Assembly: GCA_022652985.1 (NCBI GenBank)
Contig: JALCRY010000017.1
Span: forward strand, 1-40,313
Reading direction: 5' to 3'
Length of the DNA: 40,313 nucleotides
Source of the DNA: Eubacteriaceae bacterium
GTDB taxonomy: Bacteria > Bacillota > Clostridia > Peptostreptococcales > Anaerovoracaceae
Made by a program: the position numbers and the translations under genes. The first letter of the stretch is position 1; the number at the start of each line of letters is the position of its first letter. A model generated the notes under the pieces. It searched no databases. It was given only the letters and a program-made list of their open reading frames with translations, and had not been told where the DNA came from. Below, piece by piece: positions 24,303 to 30,859 of the stretch.

Positions 24303-24358
24303 TTGACACGACGCCGCGGTGCAGGTATCATTTATATGATAGTTAAAGTCAACTTTAA
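24303..24358 (+). promoter_or_regulatory. Promoter and MerR-type operator of the 24.4-26.6 kb operon
   Basis: TTGACA at 24303-24308, 17 bp, then TATCAT at 24326-24331. A perfect repeat ttaaagt-ca-actttaa (24343-24358) lies from about +6 to +21, just before the MerR gene. Similar ttaaagt/actttaa repeats are common MerR-family operators, but those lie between -35 and -10. Confidence 0.7.
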
Positions 24359-24379
24359 ATTGGAACAGGGTGAAGAAAT

Positions 24380-24847
24380 ATGATGTATTCTATCGGAGAA
24401 ACGGCGAGACGCATCGGAGTCAATCCGTCTACATTGAGATATTATGACAAGGAAGGCTTGCTGCCTTCGGTACAGCGCAGCAGCGGCGGAGTACGTATGT
24501 TTACAGAAAACGATTTTACGTGGCTGCGGCTGATCGGATGCCTGAAAGCCACAGGACTCCCGATCAAAGAAATAAGGCAGTATATTTTGTGGCTGCAGCA
24601 GGGAGACGCCACTCTTGAGAAGAGGCGCGACATGTTTTACAAGCAGAAAGCCGCAGTTGAAGAGCAGATGGCGGAACTGCAGAGAGCGCTGGATGCAGTG
24701 ACATATAAATGCTGGCTTTATGATAAAGCCGTGGAAGCGGGATCGGAGAAGGTTATCCGGAATATCGATCCTGCGGATATACCGGAAGACATCAGAAAAC
24801 TCAGGACAAACAGCGGGGTATATCAGGACGTCGACGGGCTCAGCTGA
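24380..24847 (+). CDS. MerR-family regulator, short form
   Basis: A 155-residue regulator. The winged helix spans residues 2-70 (YSIGETARRIGVNPSTLRYYDKEGLLPSVQRS, then LRLIGCLKATGLPIKEIRQYI) and a coiled dimerisation helix follows. No large effector domain and no Cys cluster is present. It resembles the subgroup that includes aldehyde- and stress-responsive members, but the signal is not evident. A gggtgaag site precedes the ATG. It is the first gene of a five-gene run; the 35-bp gap to the next gene has no promoter. Confidence 0.9.
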   Translation: MMYSIGETARRIGVNPSTLRYYDKEGLLPSVQRSSGGVRMFTENDFTWLRLIGCLKATGLPIKEIRQYILWLQQGDATLEKRRDMFYKQKAAVEEQMAELQRALDAVTYKCWLYDKAVEAGSEKVIRNIDPADIPEDIRKLRTNSGVYQDVDGLS

Positions 24848-24882
24848 TGGCGGCGGGCGAAAAATGAGAGGAAAGACCGGTC

Positions 24883-25314
24883 ATGTTTCAAAGAACATCT
24901 AAAAATGCAGTAATGGCAAAGCGCCTTTTCGCTTTGCTCATGTGTGTGCTGGTCGTGTTTGCTTTTGCGGCGTGCGGGAGCTCCGATCCGGGCAGCGGTT
25001 CTTCGTACGTTTCCACTGAAAGCACGGCGGACGGAAGTCAGTTCAGGTCCAGAGCGCTGCTGGATTCTCATTATGAGAAGCATGTGCAGGACCAGGATGA
25101 ATTCGGCAGCATCACCAGGGACGAATATCTGAAAATGGCTCAGAATCTGGTTGATCATCCCGGAAAATCTGTACTGACAAAACAGGACAGCGATGGGAAC
25201 ACGCTGTATTATGATAAAGACAACAATACTTTTGCGGTCAAAAGTTCTGACGGTTATATCAGAACATTTTTCAAACCGCAGGACGGGATAGATTATTATG
25301 ACAGGCAGACATGA
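24883..25314 (+). CDS. Lipoprotein with polymorphic-toxin-like nuclease domain (tentative)
   Basis: A 143-residue protein. A basic, hydrophobic signal peptide ends in FAAC with Cys31 as the probable lipidated residue. A Ser/Gly-rich linker (about 32-55) precedes a compact domain: HYEKHVQDQDEFGSITRDEY, an aliphatic helix, then NTLYYDKDNNTFAVKSSDG and YIRTFFKPQDGIDYYDRQ. From memory, the H-KH-FG...YD..TN.F.V...G.IRT.FKP pattern recalls C-terminal nuclease domains of the Barnase/EndoU/ColicinD type in contact-dependent toxins. That similarity needs a profile search. A gagaggaaag site sets the start. CPCC follows after 13 bp. An inverted repeat gcaaagcg/cgctttgc lies inside the signal-peptide codons. 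Confidence 0.7.
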   Translation: MFQRTSKNAVMAKRLFALLMCVLVVFAFAACGSSDPGSGSSYVSTESTADGSQFRSRALLDSHYEKHVQDQDEFGSITRDEYLKMAQNLVDHPGKSVLTKQDSDGNTLYYDKDNNTFAVKSSDGYIRTFFKPQDGIDYYDRQT

Positions 25315-25327
25315 TGAGGAAAATAAG

Positions 25328-25519
25328 ATGAAAAAATACATATGCCCATGCTGCGGAAATGCAGTGTTTGACGAAGAGCCGCCGGGGACGTTTCAGATAT
25401 GCCCGGTCTGCGGCTGGGAAGATGACAGGGCGCAGTATCTGGATCCCGATCTGAAGGGCGGCGCCAACAGGATGAGTCTTAACGAAGCCAGGGAGGCTTT
25501 TGACGGAAAAAGGAAATGA
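25328..25519 (+). CDS. CPCC-type cysteine-rich protein
   Basis: A 63-residue probable zinc-binding protein. The opening YICPCCGNAVF with CPVCGWEDD and the later GGANRMSLNEARE match the Cys_rich_CPCC family. The function of this family is not established. The start at ATG 25328 follows atgaggaaaataag. It lies 13 bp after the lipoprotein gene and overlaps the glycosylase start by 4 bp (ATGA), so all three are probably translated together. Confidence 0.85.
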   Translation: MKKYICPCCGNAVFDEEPPGTFQICPVCGWEDDRAQYLDPDLKGGANRMSLNEAREAFDGKRK

Positions 25520-26037
25520 ACAGAGAATATACACATGCTGAACACGGGTTCGGGCCCGTATATAATGAAAAATCAAGAGTCCTGATACTGGGCTCTTTTC
25601 CTTCTGTGAAATCGAGAGAGACCGGATTTTATTACGGGCATCTGCGGAACCGGTTCTGGGAGATACTGGCGCTAGTGACAGGAGATCATGTTCCGGACAG
25701 TGTCGCCGGGAAACGTGAATATCTGCTGGATCACGGGATAGCCCTGTATGATGTTATCGAAAGCTGCGATGTCATCGGTTCGTCGGACAGCAGTATCAGA
25801 AATGTTGTTCCAGCCGATCTCCGAAGCATCATCATGAGTTCTGAAGTCACGGCTGTGTTTACGAACGGCGCACTCGCGGAGAAATATTATGTAAAATATC
25901 AGGAAGCGGAAACGAAGATAACTGCGGTATGTCTGCCTTCTACCAGTCCGGCGAATGCGGCGTACAATATAGAGCGTCTATATGAAAAATGGAATATCGT
26001 ATCGGAACATTTGCATAGAAAAGAGGAAGAAAAATGA
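25516..26037 (+). CDS. DNA-deoxyinosine (hypoxanthine) glycosylase, UDG superfamily
   Basis: A 173-residue base-excision repair enzyme. The N-terminal GFGPVYNEKSRVLILGSFPSVKSRETGFYYGHLRNRFW is typical of the DNA-deoxyinosine glycosylase family, related to Mug/UDG. The LPSTSPANA segment near residue 140 is the second active-site motif. It would remove hypoxanthine or mismatched uracil from DNA. It overlaps both neighbours by 4 bp. Confidence 0.88.
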   Translation: MNREYTHAEHGFGPVYNEKSRVLILGSFPSVKSRETGFYYGHLRNRFWEILALVTGDHVPDSVAGKREYLLDHGIALYDVIESCDVIGSSDSSIRNVVPADLRSIIMSSEVTAVFTNGALAEKYYVKYQEAETKITAVCLPSTSPANAAYNIERLYEKWNIVSEHLHRKEEEK

Positions 26038-26558
26038 AATTACTGATCGTTGTGGATATGCAGAAAGATTTTATCGACGGTGCGCTGGGCACGAAGGAAG
26101 CGCAGGCGATAGTAGTGCCTGCCGCACAGAAGATAGCCTGCTGGGGCGGGGATATCATCTGCACGCGCGACACGCACGATGCCGGTTATCTGAAAACACA
26201 GGAAGGCCGGAACCTGCCGGTGGAACACTGCATTGAGGGGACCGAGGGCTGGCAGATACAGCCGGTGATCGAGATGGCTGCCAGAGGAAAGAGGGCCGCG
26301 ATATTAAATAAACCCTCTTTTGGTTCGAAAGAGCTCCCCGAGTATATCGAAGCCCGCTACGGAGACGAACTGGAGTCTGTTGAACTGATCGGATTGTGTA
26401 CAGATATCTGCGTTATTTCGAATGCCATGATTTTAAAGGCTTTCTTCCCTGAAGTACCTGTTTACGTGGATCCTTCGTGCTGCGCCGGCGTTACACCGGA
26501 AAGCCACAGCAATGCACTGGCTGCCATGAAAGCCTGTCAGATATCAGTAGTCGATTGA
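26034..26558 (+). CDS. Isochorismatase-family cysteine hydrolase (nicotinamidase-like)
   Basis: A 174-residue hydrolase. The catalytic triad is D8 (VVDMQKDF), K93 (LNKPSFGS) and C126 (GLCTDICVISNAM). CTRDTHDAGYLKTQEG looks like the metal-binding region of nicotinamidases, so deamidation of nicotinamide to nicotinate is plausible but not certain. It is the last gene of the operon that begins at 24380 and overlaps the glycosylase by 4 bp. Confidence 0.87.
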   Translation: MKLLIVVDMQKDFIDGALGTKEAQAIVVPAAQKIACWGGDIICTRDTHDAGYLKTQEGRNLPVEHCIEGTEGWQIQPVIEMAARGKRAAILNKPSFGSKELPEYIEARYGDELESVELIGLCTDICVISNAMILKAFFPEVPVYVDPSCCAGVTPESHSNALAAMKACQISVVD

Positions 26559-26727
26559 TGTTTGATAATAGTTGATGAATGTTAACCAAATATACTTTGA
26601 GTATAAAAATTACAAAAAAACGGCCAATAATGTGTAAATGAAACAATAAAATACTAATATTAAACAAAAAATATCGATATAAATGTTTGCCATAACAATA
26701 AAATAATGAAATGGGTAGTACCAATAT

Positions 26728-26768
26728 TTGATTTTTGACGATTGTGCGTTATAATGTAAGTGATTGCA
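26728..26768 (+). promoter_or_regulatory. cstA promoter with cre-like operator
   Basis: TTGATT at 26728-26733, a 16-bp spacer and TATAAT at 26750-26755. The 15-mer ATGTAAGTGATTGCA (26754-26768) matches the CcpA consensus WTGNAANCGNWNNCW at every position but one (T for C). It covers the end of the -10 and the start near 26762. A gattgc/gcaatc hairpin lies at the 5' end of the transcript. The AT-rich 26559-26727 stretch holds only a short tatact-ttg-agtata repeat. Confidence 0.65.
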
Positions 26769-26834
26769 GCGGGCAATCGAAGATTATTCATTTATTTTTA
26801 TTATTATTTTTTATTATTTTGAAAGGAGAAATTT

Positions 26835-28319
26835 ATGGCAACTTTTATTATCGGACTTGTCATTCTTTTCGGAGGCGGACTTCTGTACGGCAAGTTTACA
26901 GAAAAAGTTTTCGGACCTGATGACAGACCTACGCCTGCCATTGAGAAAAATGACGGCAATGAATATGTTCCTATGAAGAAGTTTAAGAACTCGCTTATTG
27001 AACTTCTGAATGTAGCAGGCACCGGACCTATTTTCGGACCTATCATGGGCATACTTTTCGGACCTGTCACATTTATTCTTATTCCTCTCGGATGCGTTCT
27101 CAGCGGAGCAGTGCATGACTATTTCGCAGGAATGATTTCCATCAGAGAGGGCGGCGCTCAGATGCCGACACTCATCGGACATTATCTTGGGAAAGCAGTC
27201 TATCAGGTGTATAATGCATTTCTTTGCATACTGATGCTTCTGGTAGGTGCGGTATTTATCTACACACCTGGCGACATTTTCGTAACAGGCGTACTCGGCA
27301 AACAGGCTCTCGTAACCAGCCCGGCATTATGGATCACTTATACTGTAATATTTATCTATTATCTGATCGCGACATTGTTTCCTATCGATAAGATCATCGG
27401 CAGGATATATCCTATTTTCGGAGCAATACTTCTGTTCTCTGCAATAGGAATTTTCTGCGGACTGTTCTTCAAACACTATCAGCTCACAAATGTTTCGAGC
27501 GCAGTGATGACATGGCACGGGACATATCCTGACGGCATCACGCCGATCATACCGGTATTCTTTGTTACTGTCGCCTGCGGTATTACTTCGGGATTCCATT
27601 CGACTCAGGCTACACTGATCGCCAGATCCGTGACGCATGAAAAAGAAGGGAAAATGACATTCTACAACATGATGATCCTCGAAGGATTCATAGCGATGAT
27701 ATGGGCAGCAGCGGCGATGGGAGTATACAACAAGCTCGGCGTTGCCAATGGACTGGCTCTCGGAGCTACAGGCGTAGTCAATTACGTGGCCAAGGATATG
27801 CTGGGAACTGTCGGCGGCATGATCGCACTCCTCGGCGTAATAGTACTTCCTATTACTTCCGGCGATACGGCTCTGCGTTCGCTCAGACTGATGCTCGGTG
27901 AATATCTGCATATAGATATGACCAAGATGAAGGCTAAGCTCGGTATTGCTATCCCTGTATTCGTACTTGTTGCTGCGATACTGTTCTGGGCTAAGTATTC
28001 CCCGACCGGGTTCACGATCCTCTGGAGATACTTCTCCTGGGCAAACCAGACACTGGCGATATTCGCCTTTGCAATGTATACTGTTTATCTATATTCACAC
28101 AAAAACAGCGCTGCGTGGGTAATGTCGCTTATACCGGGCATGTTCTATGCATTCGTGACATGTGCTTTCATCATGAACGCGCAGATCGGATTCAGGCTTG
28201 CCTGGACACCGGCATATATTGTATCGGCTGCGTTCATGATATTCTATGCAGTGATCACTATATACGGCGGCAAGAAGCAGAAGGCTGTCGGCGGTCTGTC
28301 GGAAAAGCTTCCTGCATAA
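26835..28319 (+). CDS. cstA: CstA-family carbon starvation/peptide or pyruvate transporter
   Basis: A 494-residue polytopic membrane protein with many hydrophobic segments. The motifs VAGTGPIFGPIMGILFGP, GAVHDYFAGMISIREGG and ITSGFHSTQATLIARSVTHE are characteristic of CstA/BtsT proteins, which take up peptides or pyruvate. It is shorter than the roughly 700-residue E. coli forms, as is usual for the clostridial short type. A gaaaggag site precedes the ATG. The cre-like site at its promoter suggests repression when preferred sugars are available. Confidence 0.92.
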   Translation: MATFIIGLVILFGGGLLYGKFTEKVFGPDDRPTPAIEKNDGNEYVPMKKFKNSLIELLNVAGTGPIFGPIMGILFGPVTFILIPLGCVLSGAVHDYFAGMISIREGGAQMPTLIGHYLGKAVYQVYNAFLCILMLLVGAVFIYTPGDIFVTGVLGKQALVTSPALWITYTVIFIYYLIATLFPIDKIIGRIYPIFGAILLFSAIGIFCGLFFKHYQLTNVSSAVMTWHGTYPDGITPIIPVFFVTVACGITSGFHSTQATLIARSVTHEKEGKMTFYNMMILEGFIAMIWAAAAMGVYNKLGVANGLALGATGVVNYVAKDMLGTVGGMIALLGVIVLPITSGDTALRSLRLMLGEYLHIDMTKMKAKLGIAIPVFVLVAAILFWAKYSPTGFTILWRYFSWANQTLAIFAFAMYTVYLYSHKNSAAWVMSLIPGMFYAFVTCAFIMNAQIGFRLAWTPAYIVSAAFMIFYAVITIYGGKKQKAVGGLSEKLPA

Positions 28320-28354
28320 CAAGGAAATTCACTAGTTGAATAAATAAATGTATT

Positions 28355-28392
28355 GGAAGGTTCCTTCGCATATGCGGAGGTTCTTTCCTTTA
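28355..28392 (+). terminator. Terminator after cstA
   Basis: ccttcgc (28363-28369) pairs with gcggagg (28374-28380) and outer ggaa/ttcc pairs may extend it. T-rich sequence follows. Confidence 0.7.
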
Positions 28393-28406
28393 TTGGCGAT
28401 TTTAGG

Positions 28407-28435
28407 TTGATTATGTATACTGTTTAAATTATAAT
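28407..28435 (+). promoter_or_regulatory. Promoter of the GcvH-like gene
   Basis: TTGATT at 28407-28412, a 17-bp spacer and TATAAT at 28430-28435. The leader is about 31 nt. Confidence 0.8.
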
Positions 28436-28472
28436 CGTAAATAATTATTTGTATTTGTACGGAGGCTTAGCA

Positions 28473-28856
28473 ATGGATTATCCTGAAGAATTATTTTATT
28501 CGAAATCACATGTATGGGTAAAATTCGAGGACGGCACGACTGCTTCAGTCGGGATCACTGACTATGAGCAGGAGGAGCTCGGCAGGCTCGTGGCCGTTAA
28601 TCTTCCTGAGGAAGGCGATGTGCTTGATTTTGGAGATGTTTTTGCGGACGTGGAATCAGAGGAGGCATCGGAAGATATCATCAGCCCGTTTTCAGGAACG
28701 ATCTCAGAGGTCAATTCAGACCTTCTGGATTCGCCGGACATGATAAATGCCGAGCCTTATGAAGCCTGGATCGCGGTTTTCACTGATATAAGCGACAGAG
28801 ATGATCTTATGGATTCGGAAGAGTACGCCGCCTTTGTGGAAAAGGAAAACGAGTGA
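28473..28856 (+). CDS. GcvH-like protein without the lipoyl lysine
   Basis: A 127-residue protein aligned over its whole length with glycine cleavage H protein: YSKSHVWVKFEDGTTASVGITDYEQEELGRLV, then ISPFSGTISEVN and SPDMINAEPYEAWIAV. In canonical H proteins the lipoyl lysine lies in ESVKAASD; here the gap-free aligned stretch is ESEEASED, so the position is E64. It cannot carry lipoate there and should not act as an ordinary aminomethyl carrier. No gcvT, gcvP or lipoate ligase is nearby. The start at ATG 28473 follows acggaggc; the in-frame ATG at 28449 has no such site. It has its own promoter. Confidence 0.85.
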   Translation: MDYPEELFYSKSHVWVKFEDGTTASVGITDYEQEELGRLVAVNLPEEGDVLDFGDVFADVESEEASEDIISPFSGTISEVNSDLLDSPDMINAEPYEAWIAVFTDISDRDDLMDSEEYAAFVEKENE

Positions 28857-28863
28857 TCTGTAT

Positions 28864-28892
28864 TTGACGGTCATTATAAGTTATGTTAAAAT
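28864..28892 (+). promoter_or_regulatory. Promoter of the metal-transporter leader
   Basis: TTGACG at 28864-28869, a 17-bp spacer and TAAAAT at 28887-28892 with an upstream TG (extended -10). The predicted start is about 28899, leaving a leader of about 139 nt before the cbiM-like gene. Confidence 0.75.
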
Positions 28893-28898
28893 AAATGG

Positions 28899-29016
28899 CA
28901 ACGGAGGTCAGGAAGGCCTTCAAAGTGTCCAAGATTAAAATAATATCAAGGGAAGAACCCGGATTCGATATCAAAGCGATAAGAATATCGCAGGCATATC
29001 GGTTTCCGGTTTTTTG
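28899..29016 (+). ncRNA. Structured leader RNA, attenuator/riboswitch candidate, class not recognised
   Basis: The leader begins with a 7-bp hairpin, GGAGGTC-AGGAA-GGCCTTC (28903-28921). A second structure pairs ATATC (28943-28947) with GATAT (28967-28971) around GGG-AAGAA-CCC (28950-28960). It uses the same bases as the 5' arm of the terminator at 28959-29009, so the two cannot form together. The terminator ends in TTTTTTG just before the ribosome site of the transporter gene. I do not see the conserved core of cobalamin or NiCo riboswitches. The ligand is presumably linked to Co or Ni, which is inference. Confidence 0.6.
28959..29016 (+). terminator. Leader terminator before the transporter operon
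   Basis: CCGGA-tt-CGATAT (28959-28971) pairs with ATATCG-gtt-TCCGG (28996-29009) and an inner GCGATA-AGAA-TATCGC hairpin fills the loop. A six-T run begins at 29010. Confidence 0.8.
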
Positions 29017-29037
29017 TTTTTGTAAAGAGAGGCAGTA

Positions 29038-30045
29038 ATGCATATACCTGATAATTATCTTAGTCCGTCTACGTGTGTAGCCATGACGGCAGCTATGGCG
29101 CCTGTATGGGCGGTATCGATTAAAAAAGTGAAAAACGAAGTAAGCAGATCGAAGATGCCGCTTCTCGGCATAGGAGCAGCCTTCTCGTTTCTGATGATGA
29201 TGTTCAATATTCCTCTTCCGGGAGGGACCACGGGACATGCAGTAGGCGGCACTCTGCTGGGTGCTTTGCTCGGGCCGTGGGCGGCCTGTATTGCCGTGTC
29301 TGTCGCCTTGCTGCTGCAGGCACTGCTGTTCGGTGACGGAGGAATACTGGCTTTTGGCGCGAATGCGTTCAATATGGCGTTTGTCCTGCCTTTCACGGGA
29401 TACTTTATATATAAGCTGATCAAAGACAGGACGAAATCTCAGACCGGAGAATATATCGCACTGGGAGCCGGCGCGTACTGCGGGATAAATTTTGCGGCGT
29501 TGTTTGCGGCGGTTGAATTCGGCATACAGCCTCTGCTGTTCCATAATGCCGCCGGTCAGGCTCTGTACTGTCCGTACCCGCTTTCGGTCTCTGTACCCGC
29601 CATGACGATACCGCATCTTCTTGTGGCAGGACCTGCAGAGGTGGTTTTCACGATCGTTATCTTTGCTTTTGTCTGTAAAACTTCTCCGGGAACTGTTTAT
29701 GAGGGAAAGAAGCTCAGTTTCAAACCTCTGGCGGTCCTGGCAGCTGTCCTCGTCTGTCTGACTCCGCTGGGACTTCTGGCTGCAGGTACAGCCTGGGGAG
29801 AATGGGGGACGGATGAAATAAGCAAAGTAATGAGCGGCGGCGCCGCTCTCGGATATACCCCGGGCGGCATGAGCGGAGGATTCAGCTGGAGCGCCGTAAT
29901 GCCGGATTATGCGGTAAGCGGTATGCCTGAGGCTGTCGGGTATATATTATCCGCGGCTGCAGGTACGGCGATACTTGTGATCATATTCAAACTTATTTCG
30001 AGCATGAAGAAAGGTGACAATGGAAAAAACAATAGCGCGGCCTGA
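29038..30045 (+). CDS. Cobalt/nickel ECF transporter substrate-binding subunit (CbiM/NikM with CbiN-like tail)
   Basis: A 335-residue membrane protein. It begins MHIPDNYLSP, the M-H-I-x-D N terminus that binds the metal in CbiM/NikM. The GGTTGHAVGGTLLGALLGPWAA segment and many membrane spans fit that family. The C-terminal part (from about 235), with a span, a short extracellular stretch and a final span, corresponds to a fused CbiN/NikN-like component (PDYAVSGMPEAVGYILSAAAGT). Cobalt and nickel cannot be told apart by eye. A gagaggc site precedes the ATG. It overlaps the next gene by 26 bp. Confidence 0.9.
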   Translation: MHIPDNYLSPSTCVAMTAAMAPVWAVSIKKVKNEVSRSKMPLLGIGAAFSFLMMMFNIPLPGGTTGHAVGGTLLGALLGPWAACIAVSVALLLQALLFGDGGILAFGANAFNMAFVLPFTGYFIYKLIKDRTKSQTGEYIALGAGAYCGINFAALFAAVEFGIQPLLFHNAAGQALYCPYPLSVSVPAMTIPHLLVAGPAEVVFTIVIFAFVCKTSPGTVYEGKKLSFKPLAVLAAVLVCLTPLGLLAAGTAWGEWGTDEISKVMSGGAALGYTPGGMSGGFSWSAVMPDYAVSGMPEAVGYILSAAAGTAILVIIFKLISSMKKGDNGKNNSAA

Positions 30046-30850
30046 CAGGACCGCGATGCCGGAATGGCTTATGGACGAAGATGAATACGTGCCGCAGAGC
30101 GGCGGAGATACATTTATTAATAAGAGCATCCTCGCTGTGCTGGGTGTGATATCGAGAGTAAGGAACCAGAGTATGACAGAAGACTCCGCGAATAGTGCGG
30201 GAGCTGCTGTCAAACTTCTGGGAACGCTTCTTACTGTGCTGTATATTGCGGTCACAAAACAGCCGTCATTTTTGAAATTTGTGCTTGTATATGAACTTAT
30301 CGTTCTGTGTCTGATGAAGCCCGAGATAATAAAAAAGATCCTGAAAGTGAGTGCAGCGGCAGCCTCGCTTACGTTCATCGTGATGCTTCCGGCTCTGCTG
30401 TGGGGAAATACATATAGCTGCCTGACGATAACATCGAAAGTGTTTCTGACGATCACTGCGGTCAATATGATGTCTTTTACTACTAAATGGAACGGCATCA
30501 CCAGCGCTCTCAAGAAAGTCCACTGTCCGGATATGTTTATCTTTGTGCTGGACATCACTATCAAGTACATTGTTATGCTGGGAGATCTTGTGCTTAATAT
30601 GCTGTATGCGCTGAGACTGCGTTCAGTCGGAAGAGACCGCAGCAAATATGGTTCGCTGGCGGGCGTTGCCGGGACTGCGTACATAAAGTCGCAGGAAATG
30701 GCTGTGGAAATGTATCACGCAATGGAGTGCAGGGGATTCGACGGAGAATATAAGGCAGTCGTAAGGAGCAGATTTACGAAAGGGGATGCATTCAGTCTCC
30801 TCATCTATGCAGGATTGACTGCTCTGTTCGTATTCTACGCGATGATGTAA
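30020..30850 (+). CDS. Cobalt/nickel ECF transporter T component (CbiQ/NikQ)
   Basis: A 276-residue membrane protein of the EcfT/CbiQ family. An N-terminal polar stretch precedes several membrane spans. The two short coupling helices with Ala-Arg-Gly type motifs correspond to ALRLRSVGRDRSKY and AMECRGFDGEYK near the C terminus; these contact the ATPase. The ATG at 30020 has aagaaagg 5 bp upstream; a GTG at 30014 overlaps that site and is less likely. The ATPase gene follows after 9 bp. Confidence 0.88.
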   Translation: MEKTIARPDRTAMPEWLMDEDEYVPQSGGDTFINKSILAVLGVISRVRNQSMTEDSANSAGAAVKLLGTLLTVLYIAVTKQPSFLKFVLVYELIVLCLMKPEIIKKILKVSAAAASLTFIVMLPALLWGNTYSCLTITSKVFLTITAVNMMSFTTKWNGITSALKKVHCPDMFIFVLDITIKYIVMLGDLVLNMLYALRLRSVGRDRSKYGSLAGVAGTAYIKSQEMAVEMYHAMECRGFDGEYKAVVRSRFTKGDAFSLLIYAGLTALFVFYAMM

Positions 30851-30859
30851 GGAGCAGGT

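Noticed and set aside
24916-24937. Perfect gcaaagcg/cgctttgc inverted repeat as a terminator
   Set aside because: It lies within the signal-peptide codons of the lipoprotein gene and has no T-run; at most a translational hairpin.
28899-29037. Cobalamin riboswitch
   Set aside because: The leader is too short and the conserved B12-box core is not visible.
28895-29038. 47-codon open frame across the metal-transporter leader
   Set aside because: No ribosome site, its ATG lies just upstream of the predicted transcript start, and it reads through a terminator hairpin; the RNA structure explains the region better.
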